Source of the DNA: an uncultured Clostridia bacterium
GTDB taxonomy: Bacteria > Bacillota > Clostridia > Christensenellales > CAG-138
Direction of reading: 5' to 3'
NCBI GenBank assembly: GCA_934633695.1
Contig: CAKTYT010000003.1
Coordinates: 1-64,000 of the forward strand
DNA: 64,000 nucleotides
Part shown: positions 1 through 7,232 of the stretch, piece by piece
Position numbering within the stretch: position 1 is the first letter of the stretch
Layout of the letters: each line of letters opens with the position of its first letter
Position numbers and translations under genes: made by a program
Notes under the pieces: generated by a model
The model's input: the letters and a program-made list of their open reading frames with translations, nothing else
The model's database searches: none
Told to the model about the DNA's origin: nothing

Positions 1-29
1 AATGTTCGGCACTCCACGGATTGCCCTCC

Positions 30-179
30 TTAAAAAAGAAAGGTGCTGCTGCAAATATGACTTGATTTTGCAACAGCTCCGAGTTCTTTTGCGGTAAGGG
101 TTTCAATCCCGCTTTTTGATACGATACCCAGTGCAGCCTGGACAATCTCCTCTTTCGTAAATTTTGGTTTTGGCGGCAT
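30..179 (-). pseudogene. Truncated TetR-family regulator (N-terminal fragment)
   Basis: The reading frame starts at an ATG at 179 behind a good AGGAGG site and gives about 49 residues. It opens like a TetR DNA-binding domain: a basic start (MPPKPKFTKEEIVQAAL), then the helix that runs into GIETLTAKELGA. TetR proteins are normally near 190 aa; here the frame meets a stop right after the first half of the helix-turn-helix, and the sequence beyond does not resume a recognisable TetR domain in another frame before the window edge. It is therefore either a frameshifted or a deleted gene. The fragment points out of the window, so the missing part might lie beyond base 1. The family call rests on the N-terminal motif only. 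Confidence 0.55.
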
Positions 180-236
180 ACATTTCCTCCTTATTGACTG
201 TACAAAAACGCACGTTTTAAAATGCACGTTTTGCAT

Positions 237-735
237 TGACCGTTTTAATTATAACCACGTCACAGTCGTTTGTCAATAGCCTCTCCAAAAAAGTTACACA
301 AATGAATTACTGTGATAGTCAAAAAGGCGACATTTAGACGGTTGTTCGCAAGACATTAATCCAACAAAAATCATGAATTACGGCATCTGTCTGACAGGGT
401 TGGAAAACAAGCGAACATACGGCATTCAGCTGGATGCCGTTGTTTGTCTTGAGACGAAACGCCTTGTTTTTATGCCTTGTGCGGAGTTGATAGCGAAACG
501 AGTGGAATAGTTGCTGTTTTCGTGATAAAACCCTATAAACCAGCGAATCACGCCATAGTGAATGTCACTCGCTATTGCGTGTAAATCTTTACAATTCTGC
601 AAGCAATACCACCAACCCGTTAAGTCGATATCTGCATGTTTCTATGCAGAGTACGCTGAACTTCACCAAAATCGCCATGTCGCCCTTGGTTCATAGAAAA
701 GTTGCACTTTAATGCGGTAAATTTAGGTAAAACTA
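237..735. other. Gene-poor stretch with short palindromes
   Basis: No convincing gene is visible here. The only notable frame is a 45-codon one on the plus strand at 373-510, which starts at ATG without a good ribosome binding site and matches no family I recognise. Two small hairpins are present: ACGGCAT/ATGCCGT around 419-440 and TCTGCAT/ATGCAGA around 630-649. The region looks like decayed accessory DNA beside the broken TetR gene. Confidence 0.4.
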
Positions 736-778
736 TTGAAAAACGCCACATCTTCGTGTTATAGTGTGTGTACACACA
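736..778 (+). promoter_or_regulatory. Promoter with a 14-bp palindrome at the start site
   Basis: TTGAAA (736-741), an 18-base spacer and TATAGT (760-765) form a plausible sigma-A promoter. A perfect palindrome, TGTGTGTACACACA, covers 765-778, starting at the last base of the -10 box. A regulator dimer bound there would block initiation, so it reads as an operator. The regulator is not identified; GntR/PadR/TetR-like dimers commonly use such sites. Confidence 0.55.
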
Positions 779-803
779 TTGAATGTGGACGGAGGTAAGG
801 CAG

Positions 804-914
804 ATGAAGGGATCGTTTGCGATGGAAATGTTGTTACAGGTATCGGTACGCTCTTCCGAGAGTTTGCTGAAGCTGTATTACAGGGATTTGAACATCTATG
901 AAACAAGGAAGTGA
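804..914 (+). CDS. Short leader ORF, 36 aa, unknown
   Basis: ATG at 804 follows a GGAGG-like site (GGACGGAGGTAAGG) and the frame runs 36 codons to TGA at 912-914, two bases before the ATG of the kinase frame at 917. It is the first frame downstream of the palindromic promoter. The peptide (begins MKGSFAMEMLLQ) has no motif I recognise. It may be a small protein, a translated leader, or the remains of a larger gene joined to the kinase by deletion. Confidence 0.35.
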   Translation: MKGSFAMEMLLQVSVRSSESLLKLYYRDLNIYETRK

Positions 915-916
915 AT

Positions 917-1481
917 ATGAAAAGGAATAATAATTATTGGTCTGTCCGGAAGCGGAAAGACAACGCTGGGAAAAGTGGTTGCTGAAAAACTGGGATATCC
1001 ATATTTTGATGTGGACGATTACATATGGAGACAGGATACAGTTGAACCATATACACAAATGTACACAAGGGAAGAAAAGGTGAGTAGATTAAGCAATGAT
1101 ATTGAACCTTATGAACATTTTGTGATGGAAGGTTCAATGAGTTCTTTTCACTACGCATTTGATGATAAGTTTGAGATGATGGTCTTTCTTTATGTTGAGC
1201 CGGATATTCGTGTACAACGTGTTCATAATAGGGCAATAGCACGATTTGGCGAAAGAGTATTAGAAGGTGGGGATATGCATGAAAGCCACATGAAATTTCT
1301 GGAAGAAAATTGGAGATATGAGAATGATGGTTCCCCGAATTTGAGTGAGCAGAGAGAATGGATAAAAAACATGCAATGTATAAAAATCGAATTAGACGGT
1401 ACCAACAGTATCGAAAACAATGCAAAGATTATCGTAGAGAACTGGAGTAAAATCACATCCCTAAATTTTGCGGTTGTGTAA
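917..1481 (+). pseudogene. P-loop nucleotide kinase-like protein, apparent frameshift near its start
   Basis: Frame 0 encodes IIIIGLSGSGKTTLG, a classical Walker A, followed by an adenylate/shikimate kinase-like body through 1481 (about 185 aa, normal for a small P-loop kinase). However, the only start with good placement is ATG at 917, in another frame: ATG AAA AGG AAT. Removing one A at 926-927 would give MKRIIIIGLSGSGKTT and join start and body. Frame 0 has a stop at 918-920 and no ATG before the Walker A, so as written the intact protein cannot be made from a standard start; an ATG-less or internal start (residue M at about 975, a GTG) would lose the P-loop. It is either a real pseudogene or a sequencing error. 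The substrate cannot be told. Confidence 0.6.
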
Positions 1482-1583
1482 AGATAGGATAATGGAGGAA
1501 GTATTACCGAATCAGTAACATCTGCGTATTTGATAATACTCGTCGGCATAGCGGCATGGGTACTGCACTCTGTTTTAAAAAGC

Positions 1584-1618
1584 AAAGTCCCGAAAAAGCA
1601 TTGGCTCTTCGGGACTTT
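1584..1618. terminator. Bidirectional intrinsic terminator
   Basis: AAAGTCCCGAA (1584-1594) pairs perfectly with TTCGGGACTTT (1608-1618). A/T-rich tails lie on both sides, so it can end both the kinase transcript and the convergent rplM-rpsI transcript. Confidence 0.8.
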
Positions 1619-1649
1619 TGTGCTTTTTGATTGTAAAATTTGCGTCCGG

Positions 1650-2045
1650 TTAACGCTTGCTGAACTGAGGAGCACGACGAGCTGCTTTGAGACCGTACTT
1701 TTTCCTCTCCTTCATTCTGGGATCACGGGTGAGGAAACCTGCTCTCTTGAGGGTTCCGCGATATTCGGAATCAACATCGAGAAGAGCACGGGACACGCCG
1801 TGACGAATTGCACCCGCCTGTCCGGTGTAACCGCCGCCATAGACGTTTACGAGGACATCAAACTTGCCGAGGGTATCGGTCAGTTCGAGAGGGGAGCGAA
1901 CGATCATCTTGAGGGTTTCATAACCGAAATATTCGTCCAAATCCCTCTTGTTGATGATGATTTTGCCGGTGCCGGGAACGAGACGAACACGGGCAACGGA
2001 GCTTTTACGCCTGCCGGTTCCAAGATACTGAGTGGTTGCTGCCAT
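1650..2045 (-). CDS. rpsI: 30S ribosomal protein S9
   Basis: A component of the small subunit head whose C-terminal tail reaches the P-site tRNA. The protein of about 131 aa begins MAATTQYLGTGRRKSSVAR and ends in the diagnostic basic tail QFSKR, with the family core VNVYGGGYTGQAGAIRHG in the middle. ATG at 2045 is chosen because GGAG lies just upstream and because it matches the family start; an in-frame ATG at 2066 would add seven residues. It lies 21 bases after rplM, the usual two-gene order, and is ended by the hairpin at 1584-1618. Confidence 0.97.
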   Translation of the reverse strand: MAATTQYLGTGRRKSSVARVRLVPGTGKIIINKRDLDEYFGYETLKMIVRSPLELTDTLGKFDVLVNVYGGGYTGQAGAIRHGVSRALLDVDSEYRGTLKRAGFLTRDPRMKERKKYGLKAARRAPQFSKR

Positions 2046-2066
2046 GGTTTGAATTCTCCTTCCCAA

Positions 2067-2498
2067 TTATTTAAGCACGAGAACTTCGGGCTTCTGGGCT
2101 TCATGCTTATGCTCATCACCACGGTAAATGCGAACCTTGGTGAGCATCTGCCTGCCGAGGGGGCCCTTAGGCATCATGCGGCGGATTGCCTCATAAACTG
2201 CAAATTCAGGCTTCTTCTCGAGAAGAGTGCCGTACTTTGTCATCTTGAGTCCGCCGGGATAGCCGGTATGATGATAATAAATCTTCTGATCCAGTTTACG
2301 ACCGGTCATAACGACCTTGTCAGCGTTGATGATGATAACGTGATCACCGCAGTCAACGTGGGGTGTAAAGATGGGCTTATGTTTGCCACGGAGTATTGCT
2401 GCTACCTGAGATGCAAGACGGCCGAGCACCATGCCTTCTGCGTCTACAACGTACCACTTACGCTCCATGGTCTCTGCTTTTGCCATATAGCTTTTCAT
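2067..2498 (-). CDS. rplM: 50S ribosomal protein L13
   Basis: An early-assembly large subunit protein. The 143 aa length is normal for the family, and the sequence shows WYVVDAEGMVLGRLAS near the start, then HVIIINADKV and the HHTGYPGG stretch typical of L13. ATG at 2498 has GGAGG nine bases upstream. It is the first gene of an rplM-rpsI operon with its own promoter (2608-2636) and a roughly 100-base leader. Confidence 0.97.
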   Translation of the reverse strand: MKSYMAKAETMERKWYVVDAEGMVLGRLASQVAAILRGKHKPIFTPHVDCGDHVIIINADKVVMTGRKLDQKIYYHHTGYPGGLKMTKYGTLLEKKPEFAVYEAIRRMMPKGPLGRQMLTKVRIYRGDEHKHEAQKPEVLVLK

Positions 2499-2601
2499 GC
2501 CATGTCCTCCAAAGGTATGTTGAATTTCTTGCTTTATTTGCTAAGATTTCCGACAACGGACGGGGCTGGTGACCGCAATCCTCCACCATAAGCAAAGCAC
2601 A
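2499..2601 (-). promoter_or_regulatory. Structured 5' leader of rplM, possible L13 leader
   Basis: About 100 bases separate the promoter from rplM. On the minus strand the segment near 2590 (TGCTTTGCT) can pair with AGCAAATAAAGCA near 2535, enclosing a GC-rich middle, which would give a closed branched structure. Firmicutes often carry an autoregulatory L13 leader here. The structure was judged by eye only, so the family assignment is tentative. Confidence 0.4.
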
Positions 2602-2607
2602 AGCCAT

Positions 2608-2636
2608 ATTGTACCTGGGATGTACCCGTTTGTCAA
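2608..2636 (-). promoter_or_regulatory. Promoter of rplM-rpsI
   Basis: Read on the minus strand: TTGACA (2636-2631), a 17-base spacer, TACAAT (2613-2608). Box sequences and spacing are close to ideal for sigma-A. Confidence 0.85.
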
Positions 2637-2744
2637 GTGCTTTCGGGAAAAAATCAACGTTTTTTTCAATATATTTGCACATACTGAAGAGACAACAGGA
2701 GTAAGGATAGAGCAATCATATATCATGAATTATTGATTTTCCCA

Positions 2745-2773
2745 TTGACAAACGGAGCAAAAGCAGTTAAAAT
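2745..2773 (+). promoter_or_regulatory. Promoter of the pyr operon
   Basis: TTGACA (2745-2750), exactly 17 bases, TAAAAT (2768-2773). Transcription would start near 2780, before the attenuator hairpins, which fixes the leader length at roughly 180 bases ahead of pyrC. Confidence 0.85.
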
Positions 2774-2791
2774 GCACTATGGTCTTTAAGT

Positions 2792-2835
2792 GTGACACTG
2801 TGAGGTCACGGGACGGTACTGAGATGCCGACAAGA
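2792..2835 (+). promoter_or_regulatory. PyrR-type binding hairpin and antiterminator 5' strand
   Basis: GTGAC (2792-2796) pairs with GTCAC (2805-2809) around a CTGTGA loop (2798-2803). The loop and 3' flank match the known PyrR site core CNGNGAGGY; the only loss is an A-G apposition where the consensus has C-G. A second hairpin, CGGTA/TGCCG at 2814-2829, also shows a CTGAGA hexaloop but lacks the following GG. GACAAGA at 2829-2835 can pair with TCTTGTC at 2877-2883, which would break the terminator, so it is the likely antiterminator strand. pyrR itself is not in this window. Confidence 0.7.
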
Positions 2836-2875
2836 TAAAATGTATGGTGCTGTGTTTTGTATGCAGCTTTGGTGT

Positions 2876-2904
2876 GTCTTGTCAGCGTTGGCAAGGCTTT
2901 TTTT
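2876..2904 (+). terminator. Attenuator terminator in the pyr leader
   Basis: GTCTTGTC (2876-2883) pairs with GGCAAGGC (2890-2897), with two G-U pairs, around a six-base loop; seven T follow at 2898-2904. It lies between the promoter and pyrC, so unregulated RNA polymerase would stop before the genes. It overlaps the predicted antiterminator, as expected for attenuation. Confidence 0.75.
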
Positions 2905-2959
2905 GTGCGTAAAGTTACCCGACCGTAAAATAACCAGAGCAACGAATGGAGCGACTAAA

Positions 2960-4165
2960 ATGACTTACCTGAACCTGAGTGCAGAAAAGAAAAAGAACTG
3001 CAAAGCATTTGCAGATAGGTTTTGCATTCCATTTGATTCAATTGAAAATTGTGTTATTCTTCCCGGACTTGTTGATGTTCATGTTCATCTTCGAGAGCCG
3101 GGTTTTTCTTATAAGGAAACGATTGCAACGGGCACGCTTGCGGCAGCAAAGGGAGGTTATTGTGCAGTATGCTCAATGCCGAATCTTAACCCAGTTCCGG
3201 ATAATGAGGATAATATAAGACTCCAACTTTCAATTATCAATGAAAATGCTCGCATCAGGGTGTTTCCCTACGCATCAATAACGGTTGGTGAAAAGGGTGA
3301 AGAACTTGTCGATATGAAAGGCTTAAGTCCATATGCGATCGCTTTTTCAGACGATGGCAAAGGCGTACAGCGAACTGAAATGATGCTTAATGCCATGGAA
3401 AATGCAAATAAACTCGGTGTGATCATTGCTGCTCACTGCGAAGACGATTCCCTGCTGAATGGCGGATACATACATGATGGACAATATGCAAAGAAAAACG
3501 GACACCGCGGAATTTGCAGTGAGAGCGAGTGGAAACAGATTGAACGCGATATTGAGCTTGCGAGGAAAACCGGTTGTAAATATCACGTGTGTCATATTTC
3601 AACTAAGGAGAGTGTTGAACTCATTCGCCGTGCAAAAGCGTCGGGTGTTGATATAACCTGCGAGACTGCTCCGCACTACCTTGTGTTTGACGACACGAAC
3701 ATGAGAAATGAGGGGCGATTTAAAATGAATCCGCCTCTTCGCAGCCAGGCAGACAAAGCTGCATTGATAGAAGGAATTTGCGATGGTACGATTGATATGA
3801 TTGCGACGGATCATGCTCCGCACAGTGCGGAAGAAAAGGCGAGAGGGCTTGAAAAGAGTGCCTTCGGTGTGGTGGGGCTTGAGACTGCTTTTGCGGCAGT
3901 GTATACCTTTCTCGTTAAACCAGGCATTATCAGCCTTGAAAAGCTTGTTGAGCTCATGTCTGTCAATCCGGCAAAGCGATTCAAAATCGATACAACTGAT
4001 TGCTTTGCAGCTTTTGATATATCAACTCCTTACACCGTTGACAGCGGCAAGTTCGCTTCGATGGGGCATGCAACACCGTTCGATGGAATGGAACTTTACG
4101 GAAAGTGCGTTATAAATGCGACAGGAAATCAAATTATTTGGAAGGATAATGAATTCTTTGGCTAA
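2960..4165 (+). CDS. pyrC: Dihydroorotase
   Basis: Closes N-carbamoyl-aspartate to dihydroorotate, the third step of UMP synthesis, in the cytoplasm. The 401 aa protein has the metal site DVHVHLREPG near residues 39-48, the HCEDD and CHIST segments in the middle, and the catalytic ATDHAPHS motif in the last third. ATG at 2960 is chosen over the in-frame ATG at 2840 because the latter sits upstream of the leader terminator, and GGAG lies nine bases before 2960. The part before the HxH motif is shorter than in many class I enzymes, so the small beta domain may be reduced. First gene of pyrCKDFEBI. Confidence 0.95.
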   Translation: MTYLNLSAEKKKNCKAFADRFCIPFDSIENCVILPGLVDVHVHLREPGFSYKETIATGTLAAAKGGYCAVCSMPNLNPVPDNEDNIRLQLSIINENARIRVFPYASITVGEKGEELVDMKGLSPYAIAFSDDGKGVQRTEMMLNAMENANKLGVIIAAHCEDDSLLNGGYIHDGQYAKKNGHRGICSESEWKQIERDIELARKTGCKYHVCHISTKESVELIRRAKASGVDITCETAPHYLVFDDTNMRNEGRFKMNPPLRSQADKAALIEGICDGTIDMIATDHAPHSAEEKARGLEKSAFGVVGLETAFAAVYTFLVKPGIISLEKLVELMSVNPAKRFKIDTTDCFAAFDISTPYTVDSGKFASMGHATPFDGMELYGKCVINATGNQIIWKDNEFFG

Positions 4166-4187
4166 AACCACAGGAATTGAATAAAAC

Positions 4188-4931
4188 ATGAAACAAAGTA
4201 TTTTTGAAGTAAAACTGAATGAGGAGATTGCCGAAAATGTGTTCAGGATGGTCCTTTGCGGTGACACTTCGGCAATAAGTCACCCGGGACAATTCGTGAA
4301 TATAAAACTTGACGGTTTCTTTTTGCGTCGCCCGATTTCCGTATCCGACTGGACAAGCGGCGACAACGGCAAGCTGATAGTCATTTACAAAGTTGTGGGT
4401 GAGGGGACAAAATTGATGTCAACACTTAGATGCGGAGCAGAACTGGATTGTCTTGTGGGGCTTGGAAATGGGTTTGACACTCGAAAAAGCGGAGCAAAAC
4501 CACTCCTTATAGGCGGTGGAGTCGGTATTCCGCCGTTGTACGGACTTTGCAGAGAGCTTATAGCACAGGGCAAAAAAGTTAAAGTTATCCTTGGATTTAA
4601 TAAGCAGAGTGAAGTGTTTTATGAAGATGAGTTCATTAACCTTGGTGCGAAGGTCATTGTTGCAACAGCTGACGGAAGCTGCGGCACGAAGGGATTCGTA
4701 ACTGATGTAATGACGGATGATGTGGATTACTCATACTTCTATGCGTGCGGACCGATGCCCATGTTCCGTGCAATTGAATCAATTGCGGTTACAGGCGGGC
4801 AGTACAGCTTTGAAGAGCGTATGGGATGCGGCTTCGGTGCATGTATGGGTTGTTCATGTAAGACAAAATACGGAAGCAAACGCATATGCAAGGACGGGCC
4901 GGTACTTGAGAGAGAGGAAATCGTATGGTGA
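4188..4931 (+). CDS. pyrK: Dihydroorotate dehydrogenase B, electron transfer subunit
   Basis: Passes electrons from dihydroorotate oxidation by PyrD to NAD+ through FAD and a [2Fe-2S] cluster. The 247 aa sequence has the flavin-binding RRPISVSDW near residue 49, the glycine-rich GGGVGIPPLYGL NAD(P)-type segment near 110, and a C-terminal cysteine set CGFGACMGCSCKT plus a later RIC that fits the iron-sulfur site. It starts 22 bases after pyrC and overlaps pyrD by seven bases, so the two subunits are translationally coupled. Its presence marks the PyrD as type 1B. Confidence 0.95.
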   Translation: MKQSIFEVKLNEEIAENVFRMVLCGDTSAISHPGQFVNIKLDGFFLRRPISVSDWTSGDNGKLIVIYKVVGEGTKLMSTLRCGAELDCLVGLGNGFDTRKSGAKPLLIGGGVGIPPLYGLCRELIAQGKKVKVILGFNKQSEVFYEDEFINLGAKVIVATADGSCGTKGFVTDVMTDDVDYSYFYACGPMPMFRAIESIAVTGGQYSFEERMGCGFGACMGCSCKTKYGSKRICKDGPVLEREEIVW

Positions 4932-5845
4932 AGGACATGAAGGTAAGGCTCAGCGGCTGGGAGATCGATAACCCCATAATTCCGGCAAGCGGAACCTTCG
5001 GCTACGGTTATGAGTATGCCGAGCTTTACGATATAAATGTTCTCGGAACTTTTTCCTTCAAAGGAACGACCCTTCACGAGAGATTTGGAAACGATACCCC
5101 TAGAATTGCAGAATGCACGAGCGGGCTTATCAATTCCGTAGGACTTCAAAACCCGGGTGTCGAAAAAGTGATAAGCACGGAATTGCCAAAACTCAGACAG
5201 TGCTTTAACAAAAAGGTAATTGCGAATGTAAGCGGCTTTTCGATCGAAGAGTATCAGAAAACATGTGAATTGCTTGATAAGCAGGATCAGGTCGGGATCA
5301 TCGAGGTAAACATCAGCTGCCCGAATGTACACAGCGGCGGAATGAGTTTTGGAACTGATCGCGATCAGGCCGCTGCTGTTACAAAGGCAGTGAAGGAAGT
5401 TACAACCAAGCCCGTATATATGAAGCTTACACCGAATGTTACAGACATCACTTCGATTGCGATTGCATGCGAAAAGGCGGGGGCAGACGGAATAAGTCTC
5501 ATAAATACCTTGCTCGGAATGAGAATCGATATAAAACGAAGAAAACCCGTTATTGCAAACAAAATGGGAGGCTTTTCCGGAAGAGCAATTTTCCCGGTTG
5601 CACTCAGAATGGTCTATCAAGTATACAGGGCGGTTAATATTCCGATTATTGGCATGGGCGGTGTATCAACAGCACGCGATGTGATCGAAATGATGCTGGC
5701 AGGTGCGTCGGCAGTGCAGGTCGGAGCAGAAAACCTTGTTAATCCGTACGCCTGCAGGGACATCATCAATGATCTGCCGAACGTAATGGAAGAATACGGA
5801 ATAGATAAATTAAGCGAAATAATAGGAGAAGCAAACAATGGCTGA
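4925..5845 (+). CDS. pyrD: Dihydroorotate dehydrogenase B, catalytic subunit
   Basis: Oxidises dihydroorotate to orotate using FMN, giving electrons to PyrK. The 306 aa TIM barrel shows NPIIPASGTFGYG near the start, NISCPNVHSGG with the catalytic cysteine near residue 132 (a cysteine base is the mark of class 1B), and GMGGVSTARD for FMN phosphate binding. ATG at 4925 has GAGAGG upstream and overlaps the end of pyrK; an ATG four codons later is possible. The end overlaps pyrF by eight bases. Confidence 0.95.
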   Translation: MVKDMKVRLSGWEIDNPIIPASGTFGYGYEYAELYDINVLGTFSFKGTTLHERFGNDTPRIAECTSGLINSVGLQNPGVEKVISTELPKLRQCFNKKVIANVSGFSIEEYQKTCELLDKQDQVGIIEVNISCPNVHSGGMSFGTDRDQAAAVTKAVKEVTTKPVYMKLTPNVTDITSIAIACEKAGADGISLINTLLGMRIDIKRRKPVIANKMGGFSGRAIFPVALRMVYQVYRAVNIPIIGMGGVSTARDVIEMMLAGASAVQVGAENLVNPYACRDIINDLPNVMEEYGIDKLSEIIGEANNG

Positions 5846-6536
5846 AGATGTTATTATTGCATGTGACTTTTCAAACATGGAGGAAACGATGGCTTTTCTC
5901 GACAAGTTTACCGAAAAAAAGCCGTATGTGAAAATCGGCATGGAATTGTTTTATGCTGCGGGGCCTGAAATCATCAGCAGGATCAAGCAAAGGGGACACA
6001 AAATTTTTCTTGACCTCAAGCTTCACGACATCCCCAATACGGTAAAAAAAACAATGAGGGTGTTGTCTGACTATGATGTCGACATGTGCAATCTTCATGC
6101 AAGCGGAATGAGTGCAATGATGCAGGCAGCCCTTGAAGGGTTGACCCGACGGGACGGTACAAGACCACTTCTTATTGCAGTTACGCAGCTTACCTCAACG
6201 AGTGAGGAACATATGCATGAGGAGCTGCTGATAGACAGACCGCTGGACGAAGTTGTCATGCATTATGCAAAAAATGCAAAGGCATCAGGTCTTGATGGCG
6301 TTGTATGTTCGCCGCTGGAGGCAGGCAAGGTCCACGAGGCTTGCGGGAAAGGATTTTTGACAGTAACCCCCGGCGTCAGGTTTGCTGATGGTGACATCGG
6401 CGACCAGGTAAGAGTCACAACTCCCAAAAGGGCCAGGGAACTCGGTTCGGATTATATTGTCGTTGGAAGACCGATTACAAAAGCGGCTGATCCGGTTGAA
6501 GCGTATGAACGTTGTCTCAAAGAATTTCTCGGATAA
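5838..6536 (+). CDS. pyrF: Orotidine 5'-phosphate decarboxylase
   Basis: Catalyses the last step, OMP to UMP. The 232 aa protein carries the catalytic segment FLDLKLHDIPNTVKK near residues 57-71 (D-K-x-x-D tetrad), GVVCSPLEA, and TPGVRFADGD and VVGRPI for phosphate binding. It begins inside the end of pyrD with AGGAG eight bases upstream. Length and motifs match the short bacterial (PyrF group) enzymes. Confidence 0.96.
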   Translation: MAEDVIIACDFSNMEETMAFLDKFTEKKPYVKIGMELFYAAGPEIISRIKQRGHKIFLDLKLHDIPNTVKKTMRVLSDYDVDMCNLHASGMSAMMQAALEGLTRRDGTRPLLIAVTQLTSTSEEHMHEELLIDRPLDEVVMHYAKNAKASGLDGVVCSPLEAGKVHEACGKGFLTVTPGVRFADGDIGDQVRVTTPKRARELGSDYIVVGRPITKAADPVEAYERCLKEFLG

Positions 6537-6568
6537 AATTATGGAACTTATTTGAAGGAGGTAAACTT

Positions 6569-7210
6569 ATGGACTTGACAGGGAGGCTTATTGCACACGA
6601 CTTGCTCAGTATCGGAGCAGTTTTTTTAAGACCGGATGAACCCTTTACATGGGCAAGCGGAATAAAAAGCCCGATTTACTGCGACAACAGGCTGACGCTC
6701 ACGGCTCCGGAGGTTCGAGTGCACGTTGAAAATGCACTTGCAGAGACAATAAAAAGGGAATACAAGGATGCAGAGGTGCTTATGGGCACAAGTACGGCGG
6801 GTATTGCACACGCCGCGATAACAGCACATATCCTCGATCTTCCAATGGGCTACGTTCGCTCCGGCAACAAGGATCATGGACGCGGCAACCGCATTGAAGG
6901 AAAACTTGAAGCGGGTCAGAAGGTTGTTGTCGTCGAGGATCTCATTTCAACGGGCGGCAGTGCAATCGAGGTTGTCGAGGCTTTGCGTGAAGCAGGAGCG
7001 GTTGTTTTGGGCATTGTCAGTATTTTCACCTATGGAATGCAAAAAGGTCTCGAGAGACTGAAAATGGCGAGCGTGAAAAACGTGAGTCTAACTGATTTTG
7101 ATACGATAACTGCCGTTGCAGCAGGGGAGGGGTATATAACCAATGAAGCCGTTTTAAGGCTTACTGCATTCAGAAACAATCCTTCCGATGAATCATGGAT
7201 CAATAAATAA
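6569..7210 (+). CDS. pyrE: Orotate phosphoribosyltransferase
   Basis: Joins orotate and PRPP to form OMP. The 213 aa protein shows the type I PRTase PRPP loop VVVVEDLISTGGSAIEVV near residues 116-133 and the early segment FTWASGIKSPIYCDNR. ATG at 6569 is chosen because AGGAGG lies just upstream at 6555-6560; the in-frame ATG at 6512 lies within pyrF and lacks a site. Note the gene order: pyrF precedes pyrE. Confidence 0.96.
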   Translation: MDLTGRLIAHDLLSIGAVFLRPDEPFTWASGIKSPIYCDNRLTLTAPEVRVHVENALAETIKREYKDAEVLMGTSTAGIAHAAITAHILDLPMGYVRSGNKDHGRGNRIEGKLEAGQKVVVVEDLISTGGSAIEVVEALREAGAVVLGIVSIFTYGMQKGLERLKMASVKNVSLTDFDTITAVAAGEGYITNEAVLRLTAFRNNPSDESWINK

Positions 7211-7232
7211 AACAAAAAAGGAGAGGACAAAA

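Noticed and set aside
373..510. A 45-codon plus-strand frame
   Set aside because: No good ribosome binding site, no known motif, and too short to trust.
1494..1640. Plus-strand frame with hydrophobic residues (begins near ITESVTSAYLII)
   Set aside because: No ATG/GTG start with a ribosome binding site and it runs into the terminator and then antisense to rpsI.
1530..2591. Long plus-strand frame opposite rplM-rpsI
   Set aside because: It is a mirror of two strongly supported ribosomal genes and has no motif of its own.
2840..2959. In-frame extension of pyrC to ATG 2840
   Set aside because: It covers the leader terminator and lacks a ribosome binding site, while ATG 2960 has one.
4739..5620. 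A 293-codon minus-strand frame opposite pyrD
   Set aside because: Shadow of the pyrK/pyrD coding strand, with no start site or motif.
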